Source of the DNA: Tatumella morbirosei
Lineage (GTDB): Bacteria; Pseudomonadota; Gammaproteobacteria; Enterobacterales; Enterobacteriaceae
Length of the DNA stretch: 64,000 nucleotides
Direction: 5' to 3'
Assembly (NCBI RefSeq): GCF_000757425.2
Contig: NZ_JPKR02000004.1
Coordinates: 372,001 to 436,000, forward strand
Shown here: positions 1-9,925 of the stretch, one piece after another
How positions within the stretch are numbered: the first letter of the stretch is position 1
Layout of the letters: every line of letters starts with the position of its first letter
Made by a program: the position numbers and the translations under genes
The notes under the pieces: model-generated
The model's database searches: none
Told to the model about the DNA's origin: nothing
The model's input: only the letters and a program-made list of their open reading frames with translations

Positions 1-824
1 ACGAAGAGACATTCAACGAAGCAGTGGCTGAACTGGATGATCTGGACAAGAAACTGGCCGAACTGGAATTCCGCCGGATGTTCTCCGGGGAGTACGACAG
101 TGCGGACTGCTATATCGACCTGCAGGCCGGGTCTGGTGGCACCGAAGCCCAGGACTGGGCCAGCATGCTGCTGCGCATGTATCTGCGCTGGGCCGAAGAT
201 AAAGGCTTTAAAACGGAAGTGATTGAAGAGTCTGATGGTGATGTCGCGGGGATTAAATCGGCGACTATCCGTATATCCGGGGAATATGCCTTCGGCTGGC
301 TGCGTACCGAAACCGGCGTTCACCGTCTGGTACGTAAGAGTCCGTTCGACTCCGGCGGCCGCCGTCATACCTCGTTCAGCTCGGCATTTGTTTACCCGGA
401 AGTCTCGGATGATATTGATATCGAGATTAACCCGGCCGATTTACGTATCGACGTTTACCGTGCCTCGGGTGCCGGTGGACAGCACGTTAACCGGACCGAA
501 TCGGCAGTGCGTATTACCCACATTCCGACCAACACGGTCACCCAGTGTCAGAATGACCGCTCCCAGCATAAAAACAAAGACCAGGCGATGAAGCAGATGA
601 AGGCTAAGCTGTACGAGCTGGAAATGCAGAAAAAGAATGCCGAAAAACAGGCGCTGGAAGACAACAAATCTGATATCGGCTGGGGCAGCCAGATCCGTTC
701 TTATGTACTGGATGATTCGCGGATTAAAGATCTGCGTACCGGCGTGGAAACACGTAATACCCAGGCGGTGCTGGATGGCGACCTCGACCGTTTTATTGAA
801 GCAAGTTTAAAAGCAGGTTTATAA
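1..824 (+). CDS. prfB: Peptide chain release factor 2, 5' end outside window
   Basis: RF2 recognises UGA and UAA stop codons in the ribosomal A site and triggers hydrolysis of the finished peptidyl-tRNA. The frame is open from base 3, so the gene enters from the left; about 274 of the usual ~365 residues are present. The SPF stop-recognition tripeptide lies in KSPFDSGG, and the catalytic GGQ loop is in [13 protein letters not shown]. The rest is near-identical to E. coli RF2 as I know it, ending EASLKAGL. The programmed +1 frameshift site of prfB would lie upstream and cannot be seen. lysS starts 9 bp after the stop, so the two are co-transcribed, as in E. coli. Confidence 0.97.
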   Translation, partial: EETFNEAVAELDDLDKKLAELEFRRMFSGEYDSADCYIDLQAGSGGTEAQDWASMLLRMYLRWAEDKGFKTEVIEESDGDVAGIKSATIRISGEYAFGWLRTETGVHRLVRKSPFDSGGRRHTSFSSAFVYPEVSDDIDIEINPADLRIDVYRASGAGGQHVNRTESAVRITHIPTNTVTQCQNDRSQHKNKDQAMKQMKAKLYELEMQKKNAEKQALEDNKSDIGWGSQIRSYVLDDSRIKDLRTGVETRNTQAVLDGDLDRFIEASLKAGL

Positions 825-833
825 GGAACCCCC

Positions 834-2354
834 ATGTCTGAACAACAACCACAGCACGCTGATGACAGCCAGGAACTCAACAACGAACTGAAAAGTCGTC
901 GTGAGAAGCTGGCCGCGCTGCGCCAGAATGGCGTAGCATTCCCGAACGATTTCCGTCGCGATACCCTGTCGGACAAGCTGCATAAACAGTTTGATGATAA
1001 AGACAGTGAGCAACTGGAAGACCTCGGCATCGAAGTCAGCGTGGCCGGACGTATGATGACCCGGCGTATCATGGGGAAAGCCTCTTTTGTCACCCTGCAG
1101 GATAACGGCGGCCGTATTCAGCTGTATGTCTCCCGGGATGATTTAGCGGAAGGCTACTACAACGAACAATTTAAAAAATGGGACCTGGGCGATATCCTCG
1201 GGGCCCGCGGTAAATTGTTTAAAACCAAGACCGGTGAACTGTCGATCCATTGCAGCGAACTGCGTCTGCTGACCAAAGCACTGCGTCCGTTACCGGATAA
1301 ATTCCACGGTCTGGCCGACCAGGAAACCCGCTATCGCCAGCGTTACCTGGACCTGATTGCTAACGAAGAATCCCGCCATACTTTTCAGGTGCGTTCTAAG
1401 ATTATGGCGGGTATCCGTCAGTTCATGGTAAAACGCGAGTTTATGGAAGTGGAAACCCCGATGATGCAGGTGATCCCCGGCGGTGCGTCAGCCCGTCCGT
1501 TTATCACTCATCATAATGCGCTGGACATTGATATGTACCTGCGTATTGCGCCGGAACTCTATCTGAAGCGTCTGGTGGTCGGTGGTTTTGACCGGGTATT
1601 TGAAATCAACCGTAACTTCCGTAATGAAGGGATTTCGCCACGCCACAACCCTGAGTTCACCATGATGGAACTCTATATGGCGTATGCGGATTACAATGAC
1701 CTGATTGAACTGACAGAAAGCCTGTTCCGTACCCTGGCAGAGAAAGTGCTGGGGCACACCGAAGTGGCCTACGGCGAACAGACGTTTGATTTTGGTAAGC
1801 CGTTTGCCCGCCTGACCATGCGTGAAGCGATTAAGAAATATCGTCCGGAAACTGAGCTGAGTGACCTGGATGATTTTGATAAGGCCACGGCCATTGCCGC
1901 GTCGCTGGGGATTAAAGTGGAGAAAAGCTGGGGGCTGGGACGTGTGGTCACCGAGATTTTCGAGGAGACTGCCGAAAGCCAGCTGATTCAGCCTACCTTT
2001 ATTACCGAATATCCGGCCGAAGTATCACCGCTGGCACGGCGTAATGATCAGAACCCGGAAATCACCGACCGCTTTGAATTCTTTATCGGCGGTCGCGAGA
2101 TTGGTAACGGCTTCTCGGAACTGAATGATGCCGAAGACCAGGCCGACCGTTTTCAGCAACAGGTGAATGCCAAAGATGCCGGTGATGATGAGGCGATGTT
2201 CTACGACGAAGACTATGTGACTGCCCTGGAGCATGGCCTGCCGCCAACCGCCGGGCTGGGGATTGGTATCGACCGGATGGTGATGCTGTTTACCAACAGC
2301 CATACCATTCGTGATGTGATTCTGTTCCCGGCGCTGCGCCCGGAAACAAAGTAA
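834..2354 (+). CDS. lysS: Lysyl-tRNA synthetase, class II
   Basis: This enzyme charges tRNA-Lys with lysine in the cytoplasm. The product is 506 residues, and the E. coli enzyme is 505. An N-terminal OB-fold anticodon-binding domain (about residues 60-150) is followed by the class II catalytic domain. Motif 2 is seen as [14 protein letters not shown] and motif 3 as [14 protein letters not shown] near the C-terminus. The ATG at 834 follows an AAGGAAC ribosome-binding site that overlaps the end of prfB. Base composition matches prfB and the housekeeping genes at the other end of the window. No clear rho-independent terminator follows it. Confidence 0.98.
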   Translation: MSEQQPQHADDSQELNNELKSRREKLAALRQNGVAFPNDFRRDTLSDKLHKQFDDKDSEQLEDLGIEVSVAGRMMTRRIMGKASFVTLQDNGGRIQLYVSRDDLAEGYYNEQFKKWDLGDILGARGKLFKTKTGELSIHCSELRLLTKALRPLPDKFHGLADQETRYRQRYLDLIANEESRHTFQVRSKIMAGIRQFMVKREFMEVETPMMQVIPGGASARPFITHHNALDIDMYLRIAPELYLKRLVVGGFDRVFEINRNFRNEGISPRHNPEFTMMELYMAYADYNDLIELTESLFRTLAEKVLGHTEVAYGEQTFDFGKPFARLTMREAIKKYRPETELSDLDDFDKATAIAASLGIKVEKSWGLGRVVTEIFEETAESQLIQPTFITEYPAEVSPLARRNDQNPEITDRFEFFIGGREIGNGFSELNDAEDQADRFQQQVNAKDAGDDEAMFYDEDYVTALEHGLPPTAGLGIGIDRMVMLFTNSHTIRDVILFPALRPETK

Positions 2355-2844
2355 TTCCCGCCTGCACCCCCGGGCAGTGAAGGCTGACCGGGGGGAGCTC
2401 AGATATCTGCGGTCCCGGGCGATATTGCCTGCCCGCAGCCATTTCACCCCGTTCATCTTACCCAAAACCATTCACCAGGCCTGCCCCTGCGCCTTACTCT
2501 CTCTGCCACACCTCAATGCTGGCCATTCTGCATCATCGATAAATATTGTAGTGCCGCTAATGTATTCTTTAGCGGAGAACTCTTATTGGTAGTCGTCACC
2601 AGGGGGCTGTTCCTGCGCTATTTTTAGCCAATTTCAAGTCTGACTGTCAGTAAAGGTAAAAAACCAGGAATTTCTCTATATATTTACCTGAATTAATTCT
2701 TAATAATTGGCAGATATTGCTGGAATTGTTGAACATTTGTTGAGACTTTATCCGGTGTCATTTTCGGAACTGCTTCCGGAAGGGCGAAAATCTGCAGATC
2801 TGCGCGGGCGGGTATCACCGGAAGACCGGCTGAACCTCTGCCTG
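2355..2844. other. Non-coding stretch between lysS and the JUMPstart
   Basis: No convincing gene is seen; the short frames here have no family resemblance and no ribosome-binding site. A small hairpin (CCGCTAA/TTAGCGG, 2554-2575) has no T-tract. Around 2660-2710 the DNA becomes AT-rich and is the likely promoter region for the polysaccharide operon. A TAAGAAT half-site (minus strand, 2696-2702) resembles one arm of an RcsAB box but the other arm matches poorly. Confidence 0.5.
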
Positions 2845-2882
2845 AAGTGTACGGGTAGCTGTAAGCCCGGGGCGGTAGCGTG
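2845..2882 (+). promoter_or_regulatory. JUMPstart element with ops (RfaH recruitment site)
   Basis: The 3' part is a perfect copy of the 12-base ops element, GGCGGTAGCGTG at 2871-2882. It is preceded by GGGTAGCTGT and AAGCCCGG, matching the 39-bp JUMPstart consensus with a few changes and one deleted T. ops pauses RNA polymerase in the leader of long surface-polysaccharide operons and loads the antiterminator RfaH. It lies about 300 nt before wzi, which implies a long untranslated leader (2883-3180). I see no gene in that leader. This predicts that the ~20 kb operon from wzi to manA depends on RfaH. Confidence 0.9.
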
Positions 2883-3180
2883 TCTGTGAAACGGTTTTTA
2901 GTACTTTTCTGCAAAAAAAAGCAGTCTAATCAGTAAACTCTGCTATTTTCTTAGTCATCCGCTAAAAGATCTGGTTAACCCCGAACAATTGTGATGAAAA
3001 AATCTACAGCGATTGCCCTTAATCCGCAGGCTCTGGCAGAATCATCAGCAAACGGGGTGAGTTAAGCGAAGTCACACTAAGAATAACCACAAATTCACCT
3101 TTATTTATATGTTAACGTCAGCCGGCTGCCACAGCCATACAGATTGTGCGGCCCGCAGGACAGCAAAGGAGACAGCACTG

Positions 3181-4671
3181 ATGCATAACGCCTTAACCGG
3201 GGCAGATGACCTGCAGCCCAGCCAGCCGCGTCGCGGTGTAAAGAAGAGCCTGTTAGCTCTGGCCGTGGGTCTTGCATTATTGCCTGCTGCCAGCAGTTTT
3301 GCCGGCGGACTGGTATTACCCGACAGTGATTTACGTTCAGACCTGAGCTGGCTGGCCGATCGCGGGGTAATTCACCTTAGCCTGAGTACCTGGCCGTTAA
3401 GCGAAGATGCTATCGAAGCGGCTCTGGATAAGGCCCATCCTTCTTATGCTTCTGAGCAACTGGCACTGCAGCGGGTTCAGGAACGGTTACGGGTACTGAA
3501 ATCTGATGTGCGGGTAAAAGCCTATACCTCTACCGACGGTTCCGGCCAGCCAAAACCTTTTGCCCAGTCTACCCCGGCCGATAACAGCCTGTCGGTGATT
3601 GCCAGCAACAGTGGTGACTGGTGGGATGTTAACCTGCAGGGTAACCTGGAGGCGGGGGAACAGATTGAATCCCCTTCCCGGGCCAACCTGAATAACAGCT
3701 ATGGTGCGGTAAAAATCTGGGGCCAGTGGCTCTCATTTGGTCAGACCCCACAGTGGTGGGGGCCGGGTTATGAAGGCAGCCTGATCCGTTCCGATGCCGC
3801 CCGCCCGCTGACCGGGTTTATGCTGCAGCGTGATAAGCAGACCGCCCCGGAGACCTGGTGGCTGAACTGGATTGGCCCGTGGCAGTATCAGATTTCGGCT
3901 GCTCAGGAATCACAATACAACGCCGTACCTCATACCAAGATTATCGGCATGCGGCTCAGTGTGTCGCCGTGGCAGTCACTGGAACTGGGCGCCAGCCGGA
4001 TTATGCAGTGGGGCGGTCAGGGGCGCCCGGAATCATTAAGTAACTTCTGGAACGGCTTTGTTGGTGATGATAATACTCCCAACGATCCGAACGAACCGGG
4101 TAACCAGCTGGCAGGCTTCGATGCCAAACTAAAACTGGAACCGACCCTCGGTATCCCGATCAGTATTTATGGTCAAATTATTGGTGAAGATGAGGCCGGT
4201 AAACTGCCTTCCTCGAATATGTATCTGGCCGGGGTGGAAGGGCACTACAGCATCGGCAAAAATGCACTGAACTGGTATGTGGAAGGTCACGATACCCGTA
4301 CGGATATGGGCCGCACCAACTACAGCTATACCCACCACATCTATACCGATGGCTACTACCAGCAGGGTTATGCGCTGGGTGACAGCATTGGTGGCGATGG
4401 TCGCTTGCTGGCCACCAAAGCCGAACTGGTGACCGAAGATAACCAGCGCTGGAGCGTAAGGATGTTCTACGCCAAGGTAAATCCTAGAAACCAACGTATT
4501 AATTATGCTTTCCCGCATGCCGATACCCTGAAAGGGATACAGCTGGGCTGGGGGGGCGATGTGTATAAATCGGTGCGTCTGAACCTGAGCAGCTGGTACA
4601 CCGATGCAAACCATAACGATAATAATGATCTGGGCGCCGGTGCCTCACTGGAAGTACCGTTTAATTTATAG
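3181..4671 (+). CDS. wzi: Outer-membrane capsule assembly protein, Wzi family
   Basis: Wzi is an outer-membrane beta-barrel lectin that helps anchor high-molecular-weight capsule to the cell surface. The start at 3181 has a strong AAGGAGA site 8 bp upstream, giving 496 residues; a longer frame back to 3109 lacks a ribosome-binding site. A cytoplasmic leader with basic residues (PRRGVKK) precedes a hydrophobic segment ending ASSFAGG, consistent with a signal peptide of unusual length. The mature part has the LPDSDLRSDLSWLADRG opening typical of the family and many aromatic-rich alternating strands. It is the first gene after the JUMPstart and precedes wza by 120 bp. Confidence 0.9.
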   Translation: MHNALTGADDLQPSQPRRGVKKSLLALAVGLALLPAASSFAGGLVLPDSDLRSDLSWLADRGVIHLSLSTWPLSEDAIEAALDKAHPSYASEQLALQRVQERLRVLKSDVRVKAYTSTDGSGQPKPFAQSTPADNSLSVIASNSGDWWDVNLQGNLEAGEQIESPSRANLNNSYGAVKIWGQWLSFGQTPQWWGPGYEGSLIRSDAARPLTGFMLQRDKQTAPETWWLNWIGPWQYQISAAQESQYNAVPHTKIIGMRLSVSPWQSLELGASRIMQWGGQGRPESLSNFWNGFVGDDNTPNDPNEPGNQLAGFDAKLKLEPTLGIPISIYGQIIGEDEAGKLPSSNMYLAGVEGHYSIGKNALNWYVEGHDTRTDMGRTNYSYTHHIYTDGYYQQGYALGDSIGGDGRLLATKAELVTEDNQRWSVRMFYAKVNPRNQRINYAFPHADTLKGIQLGWGGDVYKSVRLNLSSWYTDANHNDNNDLGAGASLEVPFNL

Positions 4672-4791
4672 TACTGACTACCCATCCTGCATAACAGCAG
4701 TCAGCGGCCGGGTTGGCACGCAGCAGAGTGCAGCAGGAGCCAGGGACGGTGAGAGTCAGCAGTGTCTACTATTAACTGATGAAATAAATTG

Positions 4792-5928
4792 ATGAAAACA
4801 ACCGTACTAAAATTAACCGCAGCAGCAGCCCTGGTGGGCCTGCTAAGTGGCTGTACTGTAGTGCCAGGACAGGGGCTAAACAGCCTGCGTAAAAATACCG
4901 TCGAACTGCCGGACAGCGACTATGACTGGGATAAACTGGTGAATGTTTATCCGATGACCCCGGATTTAATCGATCAGCTACGCCCTAAGCCGGTGGTGGC
5001 CCAGCCCAATCCGCAACTGGACAGCCTGCTCAGCAGTTACCAGTACCGTATTGGCCCTGGCGATGTACTGATGATTACCGTGTATGACCACCCGGAACTG
5101 ACTACCCCGGCCGGTACCTATCGTAGTGCCAGCGATACCGGTAACTGGGTCGGTGCCGACGGAAATATCTTCTATCCGTATATCGGTAAGGTGCATGTGG
5201 CCGGTAAGACCCTGGATGAGGTGCGCGGTGAGCTAACGCGCCGGTTAGCCACTTATATCGAAAGTCCGCAGGTCGATGTAAGTGTGGCCGCCTTCCGTTC
5301 ACAAAAAGCCTATGTGACCGGTGAAGTAGCGAAATCTGGCCAGCAGCCGATTACCAATGTGCCACTCACCATTATGGATGCGATTAATGCTGCCGGCGGC
5401 CTATCGGCAGACGCCGACTGGCGCAACGTGGTGCTGACCCATAATGGTAAAGACCAGTTAGTTTCCCTGCAGGCACTGATGCAGAAAGGGGATTTAATGG
5501 AAAATCACCTGTTGTATCCCGGCGATATTCTGTTTGTGCCACCGAATGACGATCAAAAAGTATTTGTGATGGGGGATGTGGGACAACAGAGTACCCTGAA
5601 AATGGACCGCAGTGGGATGACGCTGGCTGAGGCCCTGGGCAGTGCCCAGGGGATTAATCAGGCTACATCAGATGCGTCAGGAATATTTGTTGTCCGTAAA
5701 ATACCTAAGGATAAAGACGGCCGCATTGCTAATATCTATCAGCTAAATGCCAAAGATGCTTCAACCATGGTACTAGCCAGTGAGTTTCAGTTGAAACCTT
5801 ACGATATTGTGTATGTAACAGCTGCACCTGTGGTGCGTTGGAACCGCGTAATTTCGCAATTAGTACCGACAATTACTGGCGTTTACAATATGACCGAAAC
5901 GGCAAATTACTATGGAAATCTGAAATAA
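4792..5928 (+). CDS. wza: Outer-membrane polysaccharide export lipoprotein
   Basis: Wza forms the octameric channel that carries group 1 capsule or colanic-acid-type polymer through the periplasm and outer membrane. A lipoprotein signal ends in the lipobox LLSGC, with lipidated Cys21. The mature protein has the PES export domain (opening [19 protein letters not shown]) and two SLBB-type repeats. At 378 residues it matches E. coli Wza (379). ATG 4792 is preferred to the TTG codon just before it. wzb begins 2 bp after the stop. It works with Wzc in the inner membrane to form a trans-envelope complex. Confidence 0.96.
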   Translation: MKTTVLKLTAAAALVGLLSGCTVVPGQGLNSLRKNTVELPDSDYDWDKLVNVYPMTPDLIDQLRPKPVVAQPNPQLDSLLSSYQYRIGPGDVLMITVYDHPELTTPAGTYRSASDTGNWVGADGNIFYPYIGKVHVAGKTLDEVRGELTRRLATYIESPQVDVSVAAFRSQKAYVTGEVAKSGQQPITNVPLTIMDAINAAGGLSADADWRNVVLTHNGKDQLVSLQALMQKGDLMENHLLYPGDILFVPPNDDQKVFVMGDVGQQSTLKMDRSGMTLAEALGSAQGINQATSDASGIFVVRKIPKDKDGRIANIYQLNAKDASTMVLASEFQLKPYDIVYVTAAPVVRWNRVISQLVPTITGVYNMTETANYYGNLK

Positions 5929-5930
5929 CT

Positions 5931-6365
5931 ATGTTTAATTCAATCCTGGTGGTTTGCACCGGAAATATTTGTCGTTCACCGATCGGTGAACGAATGCTGC
6001 GCCGGGCATTGCCCGGTAAAAAGGTCGATTCGGCCGGGGTCGGGGCACTGGTGGACCATGCCGCCGATGCCTCGGCAATTAAAGTTGCGGAAAACCATAA
6101 TCTGTCTCTGGAAGGGCATCAAGGACGGCAGTTTACCGGTACACTGGGGCGGCAATATGATCTGATCCTGGTGATGGAAAAACACCATATCGAACAGGTA
6201 ACTAAAATTGCCCCCGAAGCACGGGGCAAGACCCTGCTAATTGGGCACTGGTTGTCAAATAAAGAGATCCCCGATCCGTACCGGCAGAGTATGGAAGCGT
6301 TTGAATTTGTCTATCAGTTACTGGACCAGGCATGTAACAGCTGGGCCGGTAAACTGGGCGGTTAA
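5931..6365 (+). CDS. wzb: Low-molecular-weight protein-tyrosine phosphatase
   Basis: Wzb dephosphorylates the C-terminal tyrosines of Wzc, which is needed for cycling during polymer export. The P-loop CTGNICRSP (CX5R) is near the N-terminus, and the general-acid Asp is in PDPYR near the C-terminus. The start at 5931 gives 144 residues, about the family's size (E. coli Wzb is 147), and the next ATG-like start upstream would overlap wza extensively. It sits in the standard wza-wzb-wzc order with 2 bp and 17 bp gaps. Confidence 0.96.
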   Translation: MFNSILVVCTGNICRSPIGERMLRRALPGKKVDSAGVGALVDHAADASAIKVAENHNLSLEGHQGRQFTGTLGRQYDLILVMEKHHIEQVTKIAPEARGKTLLIGHWLSNKEIPDPYRQSMEAFEFVYQLLDQACNSWAGKLGG

Positions 6366-6382
6366 CCTTAGGAAGTTAATGC

Positions 6383-8545
6383 ATGTCATCCACAGTCACA
6401 AATAAAACAGCCAGCCCGGACTCTGATCAAATCGATCTGGGCCGTCTGGTTGGCGAAATTATCGATCATCGTAAACTGATTATCAGCGTTACAGCACTAT
6501 TTACCGTACTAGCTATCGTTTATTCATTGTTTGCTACTCCTGTTTATCAGGCTGATGCGCTAATTCAGGTTGAGCAAAAGCAGGGTAATGCACTTTTGAG
6601 TAGCCTGAGTCAGATGTTACCAGATAGCCAGCCGGAATCTGCCCCTGAAATAGCACTACTGCAGTCCAGGATGATTCTTGGGAAAACGGTAGATGACCTT
6701 AACCTTCAGGCCCAAATAGAACAGGAGTATTTTCCTATTTTTGGCAAGGGATGGGCTCGGCTGACAGGCCATAAGGAAGGAAAGTTAACTGTAAGTAGAC
6801 TATATGTAGCTAACCAGGATGGTAAAACTCCCAGTTTACTAGTGACTGTAGGATCAAATGGACAGTATACCTTGACAGGGGGAGAATATAACCTCACAGG
6901 ACATATAGGAAAATTGTTAGAAGCAAGAGGGATTTCGATCCTTGTGTCTGATTATAATGCGGAAAAAGGTACGAAATTCAAAATAAATTATATAACACGT
7001 TTAGCAGCTATAAACACTTTACAACAATCATTCTCTGCTGCTGACCAAGGTAAAGACACAGGTATGCTAAACCTAGTTCTTTCAGGGGAAAATCCAGAAA
7101 GAATAAAGGAAATATTACAAAGTATCAGTGATAACTATCTGGCACAAAATATTGCTAGGCAGGCTGCACAAGATACAAAAAGTTTAGATTTTCTGAATAA
7201 GCAACTCCCTCAAGTACGTAGTGATTTAGATGCTGCTGAAGATAAGCTTAGTGCTTATCGTAAACGCAGTGATTCAGTCGACCTGAATATGCAAGCTCGG
7301 TCCGCCCTAGATCAAATTGTAAATGTCGATAATCAGCTTAATCAGCTAACCTTCAGGGAAGCCGAAGTTTCGCAACTTTTTACAAAAGATCACCCGACTT
7401 ACCGTGCACTCTTAGAAAAGAGGCAGACATTAATTCAAGAAAAGGCAAAGTTAAACAAACAAGTATCAGGGATGCCTGCAACACAACAGGAAGTATTAAG
7501 ACTGAGTCGAGATGTTGACTCTGGTAGAGCGGTATATATGCAATTACTAAATCGTCAGCAAGAGTTGAATATTGCAAAAAATAGTGCTATTGGAAATGTA
7601 CGAATTGTTGATGATGCAGTCACAGAGCCTAAACCGATAAAACCTAAAAAAACACTAATAGTACTTATCGGAATTATACTAGGTAGTTTCATTTCAGTGG
7701 CTGTAGTGCTATTGAGAGTATTTTTACGCCGAGGTATTGAGTCACCGGAACAACTTGAAGAGCTGGGTATTAATGTCTATGCCAGTGTACCGGTATCCGA
7801 GTGGATGGCCCGCCAGACGCCAAAACGCTCACTAAAAGTTAAAGGTAAACAGAAAGAAAATACCAGCTTCCTGGCAGTTGATAATCCGGCCGATCTGGCG
7901 ATTGAGGCGGTACGTAGCCTGCGTACCAGCCTGCACTTCGCAATGATGGAAGCACGTAATAATGTATTGATGATCTCCGGTGCCAGCCCGAATGCCGGTA
8001 AAACCTTTATTACCACCAACCTGGCGGAGGTGATTGCTCAGGGTGGCCAACGGGTACTGTTTATTGATGCGGATATGCGTAAAGGCTATGCCCACCAGAT
8101 CTTTAAACACAGTACCGACCACGGGCTTTCGGATATTCTGTCCGGTAAATCCACCGTATCTCAGGGAATTAAACCGGTCTCCGGGGCTGGATTTGATTTT
8201 ATAGCCCGGGGGGCAATACCACCTAACCCCGCAGAACTGTTGATGCATTCTCGTTTCCGGGAGTTAATAGACTGGGCCAGCCAGAACTACGATCTTGTGC
8301 TGGTGGATACCCCGCCAATTCTGGCAGTGACTGATGCGGCTGTAATAGGCCGTTATGCCGGAACCACACTGCTGGTGGCTCGATTTGAGCAGAATACCGC
8401 CAAAGAACTCGAGGTTAGTATTCGTCGCTTTGAACAGAGTGGCGTAGAAATTAAAGGATGTATCCTCAATGGCGTAATTAAAAAAGCCAGCAGCTACTAT
8501 GGTTATGGTTATAATCACTACAATTATGATTACAACTCAAAATAA
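6383..8545 (+). CDS. wzc: Polysaccharide co-polymerase and tyrosine autokinase
   Basis: Wzc is an inner-membrane BY-kinase that controls polymer length and gates export through Wza. The N-terminal Wzz domain has membrane segments at about residues 31-51 and 424-447 with a coiled periplasmic part between. The cytosolic kinase domain has Walker A (SGASPNAGKT, about 530-540), Walker A' (LFIDADMRKG) and Walker B (LVLVDTPP). The tail is a tyrosine cluster (SSYYGYGYNHYNYDYNSK), the autophosphorylation substrate. The 720-residue length is normal. DNA composition is not uniform: from about 6.74 to 7.73 kb it is AT-rich with rare codons, while the start and the kinase part look like the GC-richer flanks, suggesting a recombinational mosaic. 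Confidence 0.96.
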   Translation: MSSTVTNKTASPDSDQIDLGRLVGEIIDHRKLIISVTALFTVLAIVYSLFATPVYQADALIQVEQKQGNALLSSLSQMLPDSQPESAPEIALLQSRMILGKTVDDLNLQAQIEQEYFPIFGKGWARLTGHKEGKLTVSRLYVANQDGKTPSLLVTVGSNGQYTLTGGEYNLTGHIGKLLEARGISILVSDYNAEKGTKFKINYITRLAAINTLQQSFSAADQGKDTGMLNLVLSGENPERIKEILQSISDNYLAQNIARQAAQDTKSLDFLNKQLPQVRSDLDAAEDKLSAYRKRSDSVDLNMQARSALDQIVNVDNQLNQLTFREAEVSQLFTKDHPTYRALLEKRQTLIQEKAKLNKQVSGMPATQQEVLRLSRDVDSGRAVYMQLLNRQQELNIAKNSAIGNVRIVDDAVTEPKPIKPKKTLIVLIGIILGSFISVAVVLLRVFLRRGIESPEQLEELGINVYASVPVSEWMARQTPKRSLKVKGKQKENTSFLAVDNPADLAIEAVRSLRTSLHFAMMEARNNVLMISGASPNAGKTFITTNLAEVIAQGGQRVLFIDADMRKGYAHQIFKHSTDHGLSDILSGKSTVSQGIKPVSGAGFDFIARGAIPPNPAELLMHSRFRELIDWASQNYDLVLVDTPPILAVTDAAVIGRYAGTTLLVARFEQNTAKELEVSIRRFEQSGVEIKGCILNGVIKKASSYYGYGYNHYNYDYNSK

Positions 8546-8610
8546 TTTTTAAGATAAGCAAAGCTAAACAGCAAAGGGACTTGCTAGTAACAGCTTGAGG
8601 TTTATGATTT

Positions 8611-9919
8611 ATGCAATCTGAATTAAAAATACATGCGAATGTGAAAAAAAAATAAATTTTATTCTTATGGTTCTCTTTATTTTTACATTCAGTGGTGTAG
8701 TTAACGTAATATCAGTAAAATTAGACCTCAAAATATTAAGAGTCTGGAAGGAAATACTGATTATACTGATTTTCTTAATGTCAGTACTTGATCTATTTAT
8801 CAGGCGCGAGTCGAGTAAAACAAGACTATTTGTGTTGATATATATCATAATCCCTCTGATCATTTTGTATTTTTTAATGCCTTTCGGAGAGGATTTCACA
8901 TTAATAGCTTATCAGTTTAAGGGGGATATGATTCCCCTCTTGGTTCCTGTATCTTTATATTTCATAATTAGAAATGAAAATGAATGGTATTATTTCTTTA
9001 GAAAATTCATCTATGTGATTTTATATACTGCAATAATAAATTCTTTTTTTATTTATTTTGAATCGGCATTTTCCAATCTATTTATAAGTACATTAGGGCT
9101 GAGCGAATATTACAATAATCGTGGTGGTGCTTCCGGAATTAGATTGGATAGCACACTGTGGGGCCTGCGTGCTATGGGAACGACTACAAGTTTTGGTATC
9201 GCAGGCACATTAACATTTCTCGCTTCGCTGATAATTATTGAGCTTAAACCTTTTAGTTTCAGGAAGAACTTCATATATTTCTTTTTTATTGTCGGAGCAA
9301 TGGTGGCAACTACATATAAAACAACAATGATAGCCTTTGTTTTTTATATGATATATAAAGTAATTTCAATGTTTTTAAAAAATATAAAAAGTAAAAAGGT
9401 TTTTTATTAATATTTACAGTTATATTACTTTCGCTAATGAGTTATGTTTTTAATAACATGGCGTTCTATAATTATCTGGCAACAACAAAATATAAAGAGA
9501 TTGCCTGGAGCTCTATATATGTTCGAGTTTTACAGCATCAAGATGTTACAAATGAGCTATCCCAACGGAACGATGATCTTTTAGGCGTTGGGCTTGGGGT
9601 TAATGGAACATCAGGGCCTCAAGATGCACTAAAAATGGAGAGTAAGGCCCTTGATAGTTTATATATTAATATTGTAAGTAACTATGGATTTCTTGGGTAT
9701 TCGTTGTTTCTATTTGTTATGGGAATTGTATTTATATATTTGTGTTTAATAAATAATGTATTTAGTACTCTGGGATGCTTGGTTATATTTTATATAGTGG
9801 GTGTAGAAATGTTTACAAACAATACGCTAGGGGCCTTTCCTACTAATGTATATTGCTACTCCATAATTGTTTTAAGTTTGATGTACCCATATAGCAAATT
9901 AAAATTTCTGAGGAGATAG
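8611..9919 (+). pseudogene. wzy: Wzy-type O-antigen/EPS polymerase, frame broken at two homopolymers
   Basis: Two plus-strand frames (8667-9410 and 9437-9919) are halves of one multi-spanning membrane protein. They contain many hydrophobic segments and a polar loop (NNRGGASGIRLDSTLWG) like Wzy polymerases. Frame 1 ends just after a T6 run (9400-9405). One extra T would join it to the second frame through an uninterrupted membrane segment (LLIFTVILLSLMSYVF). At the 5' end an ATG at 8611, 10 bp after GAGG, runs 14 codons and stops after an A9 run (8644-8652); one extra A would fuse it to the 8667 frame. ATG 8667 itself has no ribosome-binding site. Repaired, the protein would be about 436 residues. 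wzy identity rests on topology and operon position. Confidence 0.75.
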
Positions 9920-9925
9920 TTAACC

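Noticed and set aside
2377-2592. Open frame after lysS
   Set aside because: No ribosome-binding site, no family resemblance, odd composition (many Pro/Ser/His).
2690-2702. RcsAB-box-like half-site upstream of the JUMPstart
   Set aside because: TAAGAAT half fits, the other half does not; about 9 of 13 positions, weak evidence for a regulator site.
8667-9410. First Wzy half as a complete gene
   Set aside because: Ends in a homopolymer break; the next frame continues the same membrane segment.
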